DNA of 49,271 nucleotides from positions 1-49,271 of the forward strand of contig JAJZCR010000023.1 in NCBI GenBank assembly GCA_021851715.1, read 5' to 3'. A program made the translations under genes and the position numbers. Below the pieces are notes generated by a model. That model searched no databases and was not told the origin of the DNA. It worked only from the letters and a program-made list of their open reading frames with translations. This document shows, piece by piece, positions 36,199 through 45,070 of the stretch (its first letter is position 1; every line of letters starts with the position of its first letter). The DNA comes from Planctomycetota bacterium. GTDB taxonomy: Bacteria > Planctomycetota > Phycisphaerae > WQYP01.

Positions 36199-36711
36199 TT
36201 ACTTTTTGGATTTTTCCCGGGCCAGCGCTTCCAGGGCCTTGAGCGGATCATCCGTCTCAATCACCGCATTTGCCGGCGAGGCCGCCTCTTCGTGGCCTTC
36301 ATCGGCCACGGAGATATCCACCGTGCCATCGGCCTGCTTGGCCTCTTCAATGGTACGTACCGGCTCCACCGCCAGATCACCCAAAATGGTGCGCACCGGT
36401 TTGATATGTGCAGGCTCTTCGTCGATCACCACGGTAAAGGTCACCGGACCCACGCGAATGTGATCGCCGGCAGACACCGCTATTTCCCCCGTCAACCGGT
36501 CACTGTTATGGTAGGTTCCATTGGAACTGCCGCTATCCTTGAGCAGCACAGAATCGCCTTCCAGGCGCATCTCGCAATGTCGCCGCGATACCGACGGCAG
36601 CGGAATCTGCAGGTCGCAATCCAGCGCCCGGCCAATGGTGACCATTTCCTTATGCAATGGAAATTCCACGCGTTGGCCATTTTCCTTGAAAATTACCAGG
36701 GTTATATCCAT
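36199..36711 (-). CDS. FHA-domain protein
   Basis: A 170-residue cytoplasmic protein. Residues 2-95 form a forkhead-associated domain: MVTIGRALDCDLQIPLPSVS (with GR at about 27-28), SRRHCEMRLEGD, and KDSGSSNGTYHN. These residues bind phosphothreonine peptides. After about residue 100 it becomes acidic and Ala/Glu-rich, without recognised domain, ending in Lys residues. GAGG precedes the ATG at 36711; a longer frame is rejected. It is the first gene of the FHA, PDZ-like pair. FHA proteins often act with Ser/Thr kinases; none is in the window. Divergent from hemW. Confidence 0.9.
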   Translation of the reverse strand: MDITLVIFKENGQRVEFPLHKEMVTIGRALDCDLQIPLPSVSRRHCEMRLEGDSVLLKDSGSSNGTYHNSDRLTGEIAVSAGDHIRVGPVTFTVVIDEEPAHIKPVRTILGDLAVEPVRTIEEAKQADGTVDISVADEGHEEAASPANAVIETDDPLKALEALAREKSKK

Positions 36712-36775
36712 CTGAACCTCTAATGCCGGAAAACCGGCGGAAAACACGCTCCACATCGGCGACGAAGACAACGGC

Positions 36776-36805
36776 ATTATAACCAGCGCCGTGCGGTTAC
36801 AACAA
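36776..36805 (-). promoter_or_regulatory. candidate promoter for the FHA gene
   Basis: On the minus strand a TATAAT (36776-36781) lies 18 bp downstream of TTGTTG (36800-36805). The -10 is perfect and the -35 is weak. It is 65 bp upstream of the FHA start codon. Confidence 0.4.
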
Positions 36806-36910
36806 CCACCTTCGTGGAAAGCGGTTATCGGATACCACCAGACGATTCGCGCCGGCACTCCTGTTCTGTTAGACTATATCGAACCAGCGGCGTTTTCAAG
36901 GAAAATAATT

Positions 36911-38158
36911 ATGTCATTTGCCACACCACCGGCCCTGCACTTGCCGCTAAGCCCGCGCGCCGGCGAATTTTATGATCTACCTCACCCGACCCGCCGGGGG
37001 GCCGGTCCCGATATTGTGGCTATTTATATTCACATTCCATTTTGTACCGTGAAGTGCCATTACTGTGATTTTTTCTCCGTCGCCGACCATCTGCATCAGG
37101 CACCCGCCTTGCTCACCGCGCTGGATACCGAATTGCGCCTGCAAATTCAGCATTTCGGCCCCATCAATCCGGAAACCATTTTTATCGGCGGTGGAACGCC
37201 CACGCTGCTGTCCCCAACACTGCTCCAGAATCTGATGAATATGCTCCATCAACACCTCGGCTTTAGCTCCCTTAACGAGTTCACCATCGAAGCCAATCCC
37301 AATACATTTGATGCCGACCGCGCCAAAGTACTTCATGCCGCCGGCGTCAACCGTATCAGCTTCGGAGCTCAATCCTTTGTGCCCGGCGAACTTCTGGCTC
37401 TCCAGCGCGATCACAATCCCAAAAGCGTCGCCCAAGCCGTGCAGTTTGCCCGCGATGCAGGCATCGACAATATCAATCTGGATTTAATTTTCGCCATCCC
37501 GGGCCAAACCCGGCAATCCTGGGATTATTCCCTCGATCAGGCCCTGGCCTTGAGTCCGCAACATCTTTCCTGCTACGCCCTTATGTACGAGCCTAACACG
37601 CCTCTGACCGCCCGCCTGAAAGCCGGCCAGATTCAGGCCGCACCGGAATCTCTGGAAATTTCCCTGGTTGAGCACACCCACCGCAAACTCACCGCCGCCG
37701 GATTGTCCCGTTATGAAATTTCCAACTACGCCCGGCCGGGTCGCGAATGTCGGCATAACCTGCATTATTGGCATAGTTCCAACCACCTGGCGGCAGGCCC
37801 CTCCGCCTGGGCCCATCACGATACCAGGCGCTGGAAGAATGTCCCCTCCATCAACCGCTATACCACCGCTTTGCTCGCCGATGCCCCACGCGTACCCATC
37901 GTCGAAATGGAACATCTTTCAGCAGCGCAGCACGCCGGCGAACTGGCCATGCTGCAACTGCGCCTGCGCACCGGGCTGCACTGGATGGAATTCCAGCACC
38001 GTACCGGCATCGATGCGGGCAAAAAGCTCTCCCAGGTGCTGCAAAAATATGATGGCTTGGGCTACCTGGAAGTCAGCCCGCAACACCTGGCGCTGACCGA
38101 TCAGGCGATGATCGTCTCCGACACCATTCTCGCCGACGTACTGGCCGCCTTCGGATAG
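36911..38158 (+). CDS. hemW: radical SAM protein HemW (coproporphyrinogen III oxidase-like)
   Basis: A 415-residue protein. The radical SAM cluster motif CTVKCHYC (Cys45, Cys49, Cys52) follows YIHIPF, as in HemN/HemW proteins. FIGGGTPTLL, IEANPNTFDADR, GVNRISFGAQSF and LDLIFAIPGQTRQSW are all typical, as is the HNLHYWHSSNHLAAGPSAW region. The HemW type, thought to be a heme chaperone rather than a true oxidase, is inferred from the short N-terminus and lack of the HemN extension. AAGGA precedes the ATG at 36911. The gene is divergent from the FHA gene and converges with mdh. Confidence 0.9.
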   Translation: MSFATPPALHLPLSPRAGEFYDLPHPTRRGAGPDIVAIYIHIPFCTVKCHYCDFFSVADHLHQAPALLTALDTELRLQIQHFGPINPETIFIGGGTPTLLSPTLLQNLMNMLHQHLGFSSLNEFTIEANPNTFDADRAKVLHAAGVNRISFGAQSFVPGELLALQRDHNPKSVAQAVQFARDAGIDNINLDLIFAIPGQTRQSWDYSLDQALALSPQHLSCYALMYEPNTPLTARLKAGQIQAAPESLEISLVEHTHRKLTAAGLSRYEISNYARPGRECRHNLHYWHSSNHLAAGPSAWAHHDTRRWKNVPSINRYTTALLADAPRVPIVEMEHLSAAQHAGELAMLQLRLRTGLHWMEFQHRTGIDAGKKLSQVLQKYDGLGYLEVSPQHLALTDQAMIVSDTILADVLAAFG

Positions 38159-38208
38159 GATTCCCGCCGACATCTGGCCAAAAGCCGGCCTCCCGGCGTC
38201 CGGCACCA

Positions 38209-39159
<951 letters not shown>

Positions 39160-39352
39160 TTAATTCGCAACTCATATCACCAACGCACCGTACCGGTGTT
39201 GCCCCGACACGATGGTTTTAATCCATTGTGCCCAACCCTGCAAATCATCTCCGTCAGCCGGCCTGGCCGGGCTTCCCGGATGCGCGTCGTTGCGTTTATA
39301 CTTAGCTGCCGTGGCCGATCCCGTGCGGCCTGACCGAGTAAGGAGCCACACC

Positions 39353-40489
39353 TTGATCGACACCGGCCCGAGTCCAACCAGCGGCCAACCTCATCTGCCG
39401 TGGCCGCGAGTTGCCCTGAACATTCAATGTCTGGATTTCGCCATTCTGGCCGCGGCCACCATCAGTGTGCTTACCCACCAAAGCTGGCGATGGATCGACT
39501 TGCATTTTATCGGCTGTTACTCACAAATCTGGCTGCCCGCGGTCTGGGCCCTTTCCCTGCTCATCCTGCGTCTGGTCCGCCAGGTGCCGCGAAATGCCGT
39601 TGCCACCCTTACCACCACCGATCTTGACCGCCGGGGCCGCCTGGCCACGCTGGCCCTGCTGCCATCCTGCCTGATCGCGGCGATACTGGCTGTGAACACG
39701 ATTTATTTCTATCATTTACTGACCCGGCCTGATTTTGACCCTTCCGATCCGATACCTTTATGCCTGTACGTGCTGCTGGTGCTGTTGCGCTGGCTGGCGG
39801 CCCGGCCGGACCGCTATTTACTAATTCCACGAAAATCCGCCGCACTCACGATCGCCCCGCCCCGGCATTGGCGCATCGCCGCTGATTCCCCGGCCGTCAC
39901 CCTGTTTGCCGCGGTCTGGACGGTGCTGATGCTGTATGTGTTTTTCTTCGCGTTTCACGCCGATCCCCCGCCGCCGGGAGTTACCGCCGACGTGGGCGTG
40001 GTGTTCGGCAACAACACCCTGCCGGGTGATGTCTGTGGCCGGGCGTTGCGTTACCGCACTCTGGAAGCAATTCACCTCTATCAGCGTGGCATGATCCGCC
40101 ATTTAATTCTTTCTGGAGCGGCTCCAGGGGGTCGGACCAACCCATCCCAAAATGAACCTCTGGCCATGCTGCATCTTTGTTTAGCCCATCATCTGCCGCG
40201 AAGCGCCATCATTCTGGATTTTCACGGCAACAATACGCGTTTCAGCTGCCATAACGCCCGGCAGATTATGCTTGCACATCATTGGAAAACCGTCATCGGC
40301 ATCAGTTCCGACTACCACCTCCCGCGGATTCAACTGGCCTTTGCCCAAAATCACATTCACGCCTGGACCGTGGCCGGCCATCCCGTCCGCTGGCGGCAGA
40401 CCAGTCTGTTTGCATTGGTGCGGGAACTGGTGGGCTATCCCGTGTACTGGCTGGATCCACACTATCATCAGCCGGAGCCATCGCGATGA
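39353..40489 (+). CDS. DUF218 (YdcF/SanA-like) membrane protein
   Basis: A 378-residue protein. About five hydrophobic helices fill residues 20-210. The DUF218 domain follows: DVGVVFGNNTLPG, then GRALRYRTLEAIHLYQRGMIRHLILSG, NEPLAMLHLCLAHHLPRSAI, then NTRFSCHNARQIM and VIGISSDYHLPRIQLAF. The family includes SanA and YdcF and is linked to envelope integrity; the reaction is not settled. The start is a TTG at 39353, with AAGGAG 7 bases before it; upstream codons of the open frame look non-coding. The last four bases overlap the start of the L,D-transpeptidase gene. Confidence 0.83.
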   Translation: MIDTGPSPTSGQPHLPWPRVALNIQCLDFAILAAATISVLTHQSWRWIDLHFIGCYSQIWLPAVWALSLLILRLVRQVPRNAVATLTTTDLDRRGRLATLALLPSCLIAAILAVNTIYFYHLLTRPDFDPSDPIPLCLYVLLVLLRWLAARPDRYLLIPRKSAALTIAPPRHWRIAADSPAVTLFAAVWTVLMLYVFFFAFHADPPPPGVTADVGVVFGNNTLPGDVCGRALRYRTLEAIHLYQRGMIRHLILSGAAPGGRTNPSQNEPLAMLHLCLAHHLPRSAIILDFHGNNTRFSCHNARQIMLAHHWKTVIGISSDYHLPRIQLAFAQNHIHAWTVAGHPVRWRQTSLFALVRELVGYPVYWLDPHYHQPEPSR

Positions 40490-40974
40490 ATAACCATCAA
40501 CCCATGATTGTAGTGCGCAAATCCGCTGGAGAATTGCGCCTCTACGACGGCTCCGCCGGCATTCACACGTATCGATGCATCACCGGAACCTACCCCGGCG
40601 ACAAGCAGCGTCAGGGAGACCGGATCACGCCGCTGGGAAAATTTCTCGTGGTCTACAAAAATCCACAGAGCAAATTTCACCTGTCACTTGGATTGAATTA
40701 TCCTACGCTGGAAGATGCCCAGCGCGGCCTGGCCACAAGGCTGATCGACGCCGCGACATATCAGGCCCTGGTTTATGATATTCTCTGCGGCGATATGAAC
40801 GACCCCGCCGTGCAGGATCGCGTGTGGAATACCCCGCTGGGCGGGGAGATTTTTATTCACGGCGGTGCCGAAGGACGCACCCATACCGCCGGCTGCGTGG
40901 CCGTCACCAATGCGGACATCACGGAGATTTATAACGTATGTCCCGTCGGCACGCCGGTGGAAATTTTGCCGTAG
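40486..40974 (+). CDS. L,D-transpeptidase (YkuD) domain protein
   Basis: A 162-residue YkuD-domain protein. It starts MNNHQPMIVVRKSAGELRLY and has the catalytic motif IHGGAEGRTHTAGCVAV with His125 and nucleophile Cys137. L,D-transpeptidases crosslink diaminopimelate residues in peptidoglycan or attach proteins to it. GDRITPLGKF in the middle matches the family. No signal peptide or transmembrane helix is seen, unusual for a peptidoglycan enzyme; it may be exported by another route or act otherwise. The ATG lies in an ATGA overlap with the DUF218 gene and GGAG precedes it. The coupling suggests a joint envelope role. Confidence 0.87.
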   Translation: MNNHQPMIVVRKSAGELRLYDGSAGIHTYRCITGTYPGDKQRQGDRITPLGKFLVVYKNPQSKFHLSLGLNYPTLEDAQRGLATRLIDAATYQALVYDILCGDMNDPAVQDRVWNTPLGGEIFIHGGAEGRTHTAGCVAVTNADITEIYNVCPVGTPVEILP

Positions 40975-41037
40975 GCAAAAGGTGGCCGTAAAAAGCCCCT
41001 CTTCGCCCTTCGTCCTCCGTTTAAGGTTAAGCGCTGG

Positions 41038-41400
41038 TTATTTGGCGGCCCGGTGGGTCTTTTTCGGCAGCAGTTGCACCAGCGCCCATTGGCTCTGCCA
41101 GCGCCCTACGTGCAGAGTCGGCGGCTGCCAGCGGGCCAGCACCTTGATTCTGGCCTGGGCACCCAGGGGATCCGGCAGGAATCGGATAACGCCTCTTTGC
41201 CAGCCAAGTATCGCCACGGCCTTGTGATCCCGCCAGGCCCGCGCAATGATCTGTGATTCATCCTGCCGCAACTGCGCCCAAGACGGAGCGTGAATCTTGC
41301 CGTGAGGGCCTCGCCGGCCCAACAGCGTCAGATAGTGGCGGGCTCTCAACGGCTCAATAATCTGGGGGCCGCGGTGGCGGGCCAAGCGGCGCTGCTTCAT
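41038..41400 (-). CDS. uncharacterised 120-residue basic protein
   Basis: The ATG at 41400 has GGAG about 9 bases upstream. The protein is basic: MKQRRLARHRGPQIIEPLRA, then HYLTLLGRRG, then IIARAWRDHKAVAILGWQRGV, ending PKKTHRAAK. The alternation of basic and hydrophobic residues suggests a small nucleic-acid-binding or DUF-type protein, but no family is recognised. The frame also runs upstream to 41565 into the regulator's 3' end, with worse composition. It follows the regulator gene by 91 bp in the same direction and could be co-transcribed. Confidence 0.5.
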   Translation of the reverse strand: MKQRRLARHRGPQIIEPLRARHYLTLLGRRGPHGKIHAPSWAQLRQDESQIIARAWRDHKAVAILGWQRGVIRFLPDPLGAQARIKVLARWQPPTLHVGRWQSQWALVQLLPKKTHRAAK

Positions 41401-41491
41401 CACTGGCTCCGCCGCGAAATCTGGTCGAGCTTTTGTCGATTTGCTTGCTGGCGGGCCGCCCGGCTCCCAGACCCTGTCCTTGTGCGGCTTA

Positions 41492-42688
41492 TCACCGACC
41501 GGGGCATGCGGCGTGGGTGATGTTGCGGTTTGGGACCAAGCCAAGGCGCGCAGTGTCGGCGGCATTGGCGGTATTCATTTCGATAAGCTCATAAGGGAAA
41601 ATCACCTCACGCAACGGCAACGGTTCTCGACGCATCAGCTTGATGAGCGTTTCGCTGATTACCTGGGCACACCGGTCTGGATCGAACACCAGCCGCGTTA
41701 CCGGAAACGGCATGACCATAGCCGATTCCTGGTTGTAATGGCTGACCACCATCAGGTCTTGTGGTACGCGGATGCCAAGTTGCAGGATGGCCATGGCGGC
41801 GCCGGAAAACAGGTTGTCATCGCAGATCAGCAGGCCGTCGGGCTTCTCCCCGGCCGCGGCCCAGATTTCGCGGAATTCCTCCCAGGCGGCGCCCGGAGCG
41901 CCGGGGGGCAACTCATGGCGAATCCATTGCGGCGCAGGCACCAAACCCGCCTCCCGCAGTGTGGCGGCAAACGCCTGCAAAAACTCTTCGCTCTGGTGGC
42001 CGGGCGGGTCCCACGGAGCGCGCCACGCCATCAGTGCGATGCGCCGGCGCCCATGGGCCAGCAGATGTCGTACGCCATCACGCACCATTTTCGTGATATC
42101 GGAGCGCACCACCGCGTCCACCTCGCGGCCCGGACGGCCGCCGCCGGAAACAATCGGCACGTGCTCGCGCCGCAGCGGGGCGAACCACCTGGCGAAATTC
42201 CGCTCCGGCGTGGCCAGTACCGCCACGCCGGCCAACTGATGCCGCGGCATGACTTCCAGAAATTCCATACAGGTCAGATGATCCGGCGGCGGGGCCAGCG
42301 GCGAAACATGGCCGGTGTAAAGCCGGGCGGAAAAACCCGCGGACCGCAGACATTGCACAGTTTGCTGCGATACTCTGCGATAATAATAAGATACGTGCGG
42401 ATCGGCGATGTCGGCCTCACAAAGCACGGCCACATGGCGGCCCGCCAGACCATCACTGACGAACGTGCCCAAGCCGGCACAGCGTTCAATAAGCCCCTCC
42501 GCTTCCAAAACGCTTAAACCTTCGCGCAGCGCCTGAAAGCTCACGCCGAAGCGCTGGGCAATCTGGGCAATGGTGGGCAGCCGGTCGCCGGGTTTGAATT
42601 GCCGGCGCAGTTCATCGCGTAAAATGGGAATGATCCGCTGGGATAGCTTCTGTTTTTTGAGTTTTTTTGATTTGGGCATGGTCGGCAT
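41492..42688 (-). CDS. GntR/LacI-type transcriptional regulator (AraR architecture)
   Basis: A 398-residue repressor-like protein. Residues about 5-80 form a GntR winged helix: LSQRIIPILRDELRRQFKPG, LPTIAQIAQRFGVSFQALRE, GLSVLEAEGLIERCAGLGTFV. From about 82 on is a LacI-type periplasmic-binding fold: HVAVLCEADIADPHV, then HGRRRIALMAWR, PDGLLICDDNLFSGAAMAILQLGI and PQDLMVVSHYNQESAM. The architecture resembles AraR-type regulators that bind a sugar. The ATG at 42688 is preferred; 42679 is also possible. A strong promoter precedes it at 42716-42744. It is divergent from the PEP-CTERM cluster and may control it. Confidence 0.88.
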   Translation of the reverse strand: MPTMPKSKKLKKQKLSQRIIPILRDELRRQFKPGDRLPTIAQIAQRFGVSFQALREGLSVLEAEGLIERCAGLGTFVSDGLAGRHVAVLCEADIADPHVSYYYRRVSQQTVQCLRSAGFSARLYTGHVSPLAPPPDHLTCMEFLEVMPRHQLAGVAVLATPERNFARWFAPLRREHVPIVSGGGRPGREVDAVVRSDITKMVRDGVRHLLAHGRRRIALMAWRAPWDPPGHQSEEFLQAFAATLREAGLVPAPQWIRHELPPGAPGAAWEEFREIWAAAGEKPDGLLICDDNLFSGAAMAILQLGIRVPQDLMVVSHYNQESAMVMPFPVTRLVFDPDRCAQVISETLIKLMRREPLPLREVIFPYELIEMNTANAADTARLGLVPNRNITHAACPGR

Positions 42689-42715
42689 CGTCCTGAAACC
42701 TGATGGTCCAAAGGA

Positions 42716-42744
42716 ATTATCAGCCAATAAACCTCGAGTGTCAA
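42716..42744 (-). promoter_or_regulatory. promoter of the GntR/LacI-type regulator
   Basis: On the minus strand TTGACA (42739-42744) is followed by a 17-bp spacer and GATAAT (42716-42721), a near-consensus sigma-70 promoter. It lies 28 bp upstream of the regulator ATG. A CTCGAG in the spacer start could belong to an autoregulatory operator. Confidence 0.7.
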
Positions 42745-42802
42745 GGTAAAATGATATAAACAAAGGCCAAAAATTGGAAAAATGCGCCCACATAATTAAT
42801 CT

Positions 42803-42827
42803 TAAGTCATTATTTTATAATGACTTA
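42803..42827. promoter_or_regulatory. perfect 11-bp inverted repeat, putative operator
   Basis: TAAGTCATTAT, then TTT, then ATAATGACTTA. It is 59 bp beyond the regulator's -35 and 41 bp upstream of the first PEP-CTERM promoter -35, between the divergent units. The long perfect symmetry is typical of a dimeric GntR-type binding site, so it may be the target of the neighbouring regulator. Confidence 0.55.
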
Positions 42828-42868
42828 CATAAAATTAGAAAAAATATCAAAAAAATTTCCATAAAGGC

Positions 42869-42896
42869 TTGCAAGGCGGGTTACTTGTCGTATAAT
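42869..42896 (+). promoter_or_regulatory. promoter of the first PEP-CTERM gene
   Basis: TTGCAA (42869-42874), a 16-bp spacer and TATAAT (42891-42896). An A-rich tract precedes the -35 like an UP element. The transcript leader then carries a block (42908-42938) shared with the third PEP-CTERM gene. Confidence 0.65.
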
Positions 42897-42979
42897 ACGC
42901 TTAAGTCCAATGACCGGTCTCGCAGTCCAGTGGCGACTGTGGCCAGCCTAACGTTTTGTATCTCATTTAGGAGAGTAGG

Positions 42980-45010
42980 ATGAAAACCGTTCGTAACCAA
43001 CTGTTAGTGGCCGCTGCGGCGGCTGGCGTCATCGGCATGGCCGCGGCCGTGCGGGCCAATACGTACACGTGGGTCGGCAGCACTGCCGATTGGAATACCA
43101 GCACCAACTGGACTCCGACCGGCGGCCCGCCGACTGCGGCGGATACGGCAATTTTCAGCGGAGCAACGTCCAATACGGCTGTTACCCTCAGCGGCACCGG
43201 CAATGCTCTGGGCATAGGGTTTAACGGCAGCACCGGCTATACCGTGGGCACCACGACCGGCCCGGCCATTGATCTGGCCTCCGGCGGTTATGTGAATTTA
43301 CAAAGTAGCGATACCGCGAGCCAAAGCGTTAATGCCCCAATTGTCATCGGCGGCAACGAAAGCTTCACCAACGACGCCAGCGGCAGCGCCAATACGTTGG
43401 CTGTTGGCGGCAGCGTTACCGGCACGGCCGGGGCGGCTGCCACTGATACGCTCACCTTAACCGGTACCAACACCGGAGCCAACGCAGTCAATGGAGTGAT
43501 TGCCGATGGGAGCGGCGGCGGAAACGTGGCGGTGGCGGCGACCGGTGGCAGTTGGACGCTGGGCGGGGTTAACACTTATTCCGGCGGCACCACGGTGGAT
43601 AACGGGGCATCCTTGGAATACACCAACACGGCGGCTTTTGGACCGGGTACGATTACGATAGGTGTCGGGTCGGGATCAGCGACCTATGGCACCCTGGTAG
43701 CCGGCGTTGGGGGTACGTTGGCCAACAATATCACAACAGTTGCGCCAGGCTATACCGGCAGCGACGTGTTCAACACCAACGGGGTGACAACCACATTGAC
43801 AGGGAAAATCAATAGCGGTGGTTGGAAAATCACCGGCGGTGGCACCTTGATCTACGCCACCAGCAGTAACAGTGGTGAGGAGGATCAGTTTGTCACCGGC
43901 GGGAGTACCTTGGAAGTTGCCTCGGGCGGATATTTCGGCAATGGAAACTTGTCTTTAACAGACGGCCATTTTGTTTCGGGCAACGGTGTTGTTGCAACGC
44001 TGGCGGGCTTCAATGGCGACTCCAGTTCATCCATCAGCATCGCGACGGCCAATTCCGGTGTCCAGAACCTTAATGGGACTGCGCTCAACAATGGCACTGA
44101 TCCCCACGGCAATGCGACGCAGATTTATGCGGGTGCGATTACGGGTGCAGGCAGCTTTATTGTGGATCGCCAATACACCTTCGCGAGCGGGTCCACAACA
44201 ATCGACGGTGCCAGCGCGCTTACCGGCTTTACCGGTACGCTCGGGGTCAATTACGATGGGATACTTAACGTCAGCCTTGTCACTGGTCTAAGCGGTAACG
44301 CGGTGGAATTTACAGGGGGTGCGTACAATGGTAGTGCGGCCGCCACTACTGAAATTCTTTATCTTAATGGAACCGGACAGGTGGCGCTGGGGGCCGTTTC
44401 AATGGCCATAGGTAATCCATGGGGAAGTGGCTTTACCGGTTCTTCGGCGGTAAACACCATTGATGCCGGAGGGACGAATAACACCGTTACCATTAGCGGG
44501 GCCATTTCCAGCAGCGCCAGTCCCGGTAATCCCACAAGTTTGGTTCTCCAGGATGGAAAATTCGCACTGGCTGGCGGTATTACCAGCGGAGCGGTGCAGG
44601 TGGCGAGCACCGGTACGCTGTCCAACATTAATTTCACGCTGGGTTCCGGCGGCAGCTTGGCTGGTTCCGGTACGCTCACGTGGAACTTAAGCGGCAACAG
44701 CGGCGACTTGCTCACGGATAACGGCACGTTAAACATCACCAATTTAAACTTGGTGCTGAATATGACCGGCACGCAAACGTTTTCGCAATATGTGCTGGTG
44801 GATTACGCCGGCGGAACGCTCACCGGAACGGCCTTTGCCTCGGTAACCGGTTTGCAACCGGGGTGGACCCTTGATTACAGCGGCACCGCCCTTAACCCAA
44901 GCAGCATTGTGCTTAGCCGCGTACCGGAACCTGGCGCACTGGCCCTGCTGGCGGTGGGCGGTCTGGGCTTGGTGCTGCTGGGGCGAAAACGCCGCAGCGC
45001 GGACATGTGA
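42980..45010 (+). CDS. PEP-CTERM protein with autotransporter-type beta-strand repeats
   Basis: A 676-residue secreted protein. Signal peptide about 1-26 (MKTVRNQLLVAAAAAG, then VRA). The mature part is Gly/Thr/Ser-rich beta-solenoid with repeats of the autotransporter-associated beta-strand type; the clearest is WTLGGVNTYSGGTTVDNGA (about 193-211). The C-terminus is a PEP-CTERM anchor: VPEPGALALLAVGGLGLVLL then GRKRR. Such signals are cleaved and sorted by exosortase, which is not in this window. AGGAG precedes the ATG. It shares a nearly identical 3' end with the next gene. A role as a surface or extracellular fibre is inferred. No catalytic domain is seen. Confidence 0.9.
   Translation: MKTVRNQLLVAAAAAGVIGMAAAVRANTYTWVGSTADWNTSTNWTPTGGPPTAADTAIFSGATSNTAVTLSGTGNALGIGFNGSTGYTVGTTTGPAIDLASGGYVNLQSSDTASQSVNAPIVIGGNESFTNDASGSANTLAVGGSVTGTAGAAATDTLTLTGTNTGANAVNGVIADGSGGGNVAVAATGGSWTLGGVNTYSGGTTVDNGASLEYTNTAAFGPGTITIGVGSGSATYGTLVAGVGGTLANNITTVAPGYTGSDVFNTNGVTTTLTGKINSGGWKITGGGTLIYATSSNSGEEDQFVTGGSTLEVASGGYFGNGNLSLTDGHFVSGNGVVATLAGFNGDSSSSISIATANSGVQNLNGTALNNGTDPHGNATQIYAGAITGAGSFIVDRQYTFASGSTTIDGASALTGFTGTLGVNYDGILNVSLVTGLSGNAVEFTGGAYNGSAAATTEILYLNGTGQVALGAVSMAIGNPWGSGFTGSSAVNTIDAGGTNNTVTISGAISSSASPGNPTSLVLQDGKFALAGGITSGAVQVASTGTLSNINFTLGSGGSLAGSGTLTWNLSGNSGDLLTDNGTLNITNLNLVLNMTGTQTFSQYVLVDYAGGTLTGTAFASVTGLQPGWTLDYSGTALNPSSIVLSRVPEPGALALLAVGGLGLVLLGRKRRSADM
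43406..43608 (+). repeat. internal repeat copy A1, 203 bp
   Basis: About 92% identical, without gaps, to 46268-46470 in the next gene (offset 2862). Covers the clearest beta-strand-repeat unit. By hand count there are 16 differences in 203 bases, clustered in the first 50 bases. Confidence 0.85.
44483..44961 (+). repeat. near-identical 3' repeat copy B1, 479 bp
   Basis: Matches 47315-47793 in the next gene without gaps (constant offset 2832), with 6 differences by hand count. Encodes the last beta-solenoid segments and most of the PEP-CTERM anchor. Divergence rises sharply on both sides, as gene conversion or recent duplication would give. Confidence 0.92.
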
Positions 45011-45070
45011 TGTGGCCGGACAAGCGCGGATGGATGATGTTGCACGGGTGATTGCGGAAAGGCATTGACG

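Noticed and set aside
41441..42517. Plus-strand 358-residue frame opposite the regulator
   Set aside because: Antisense to a clear GntR/LacI-type regulator; Arg/His-rich with no motif.
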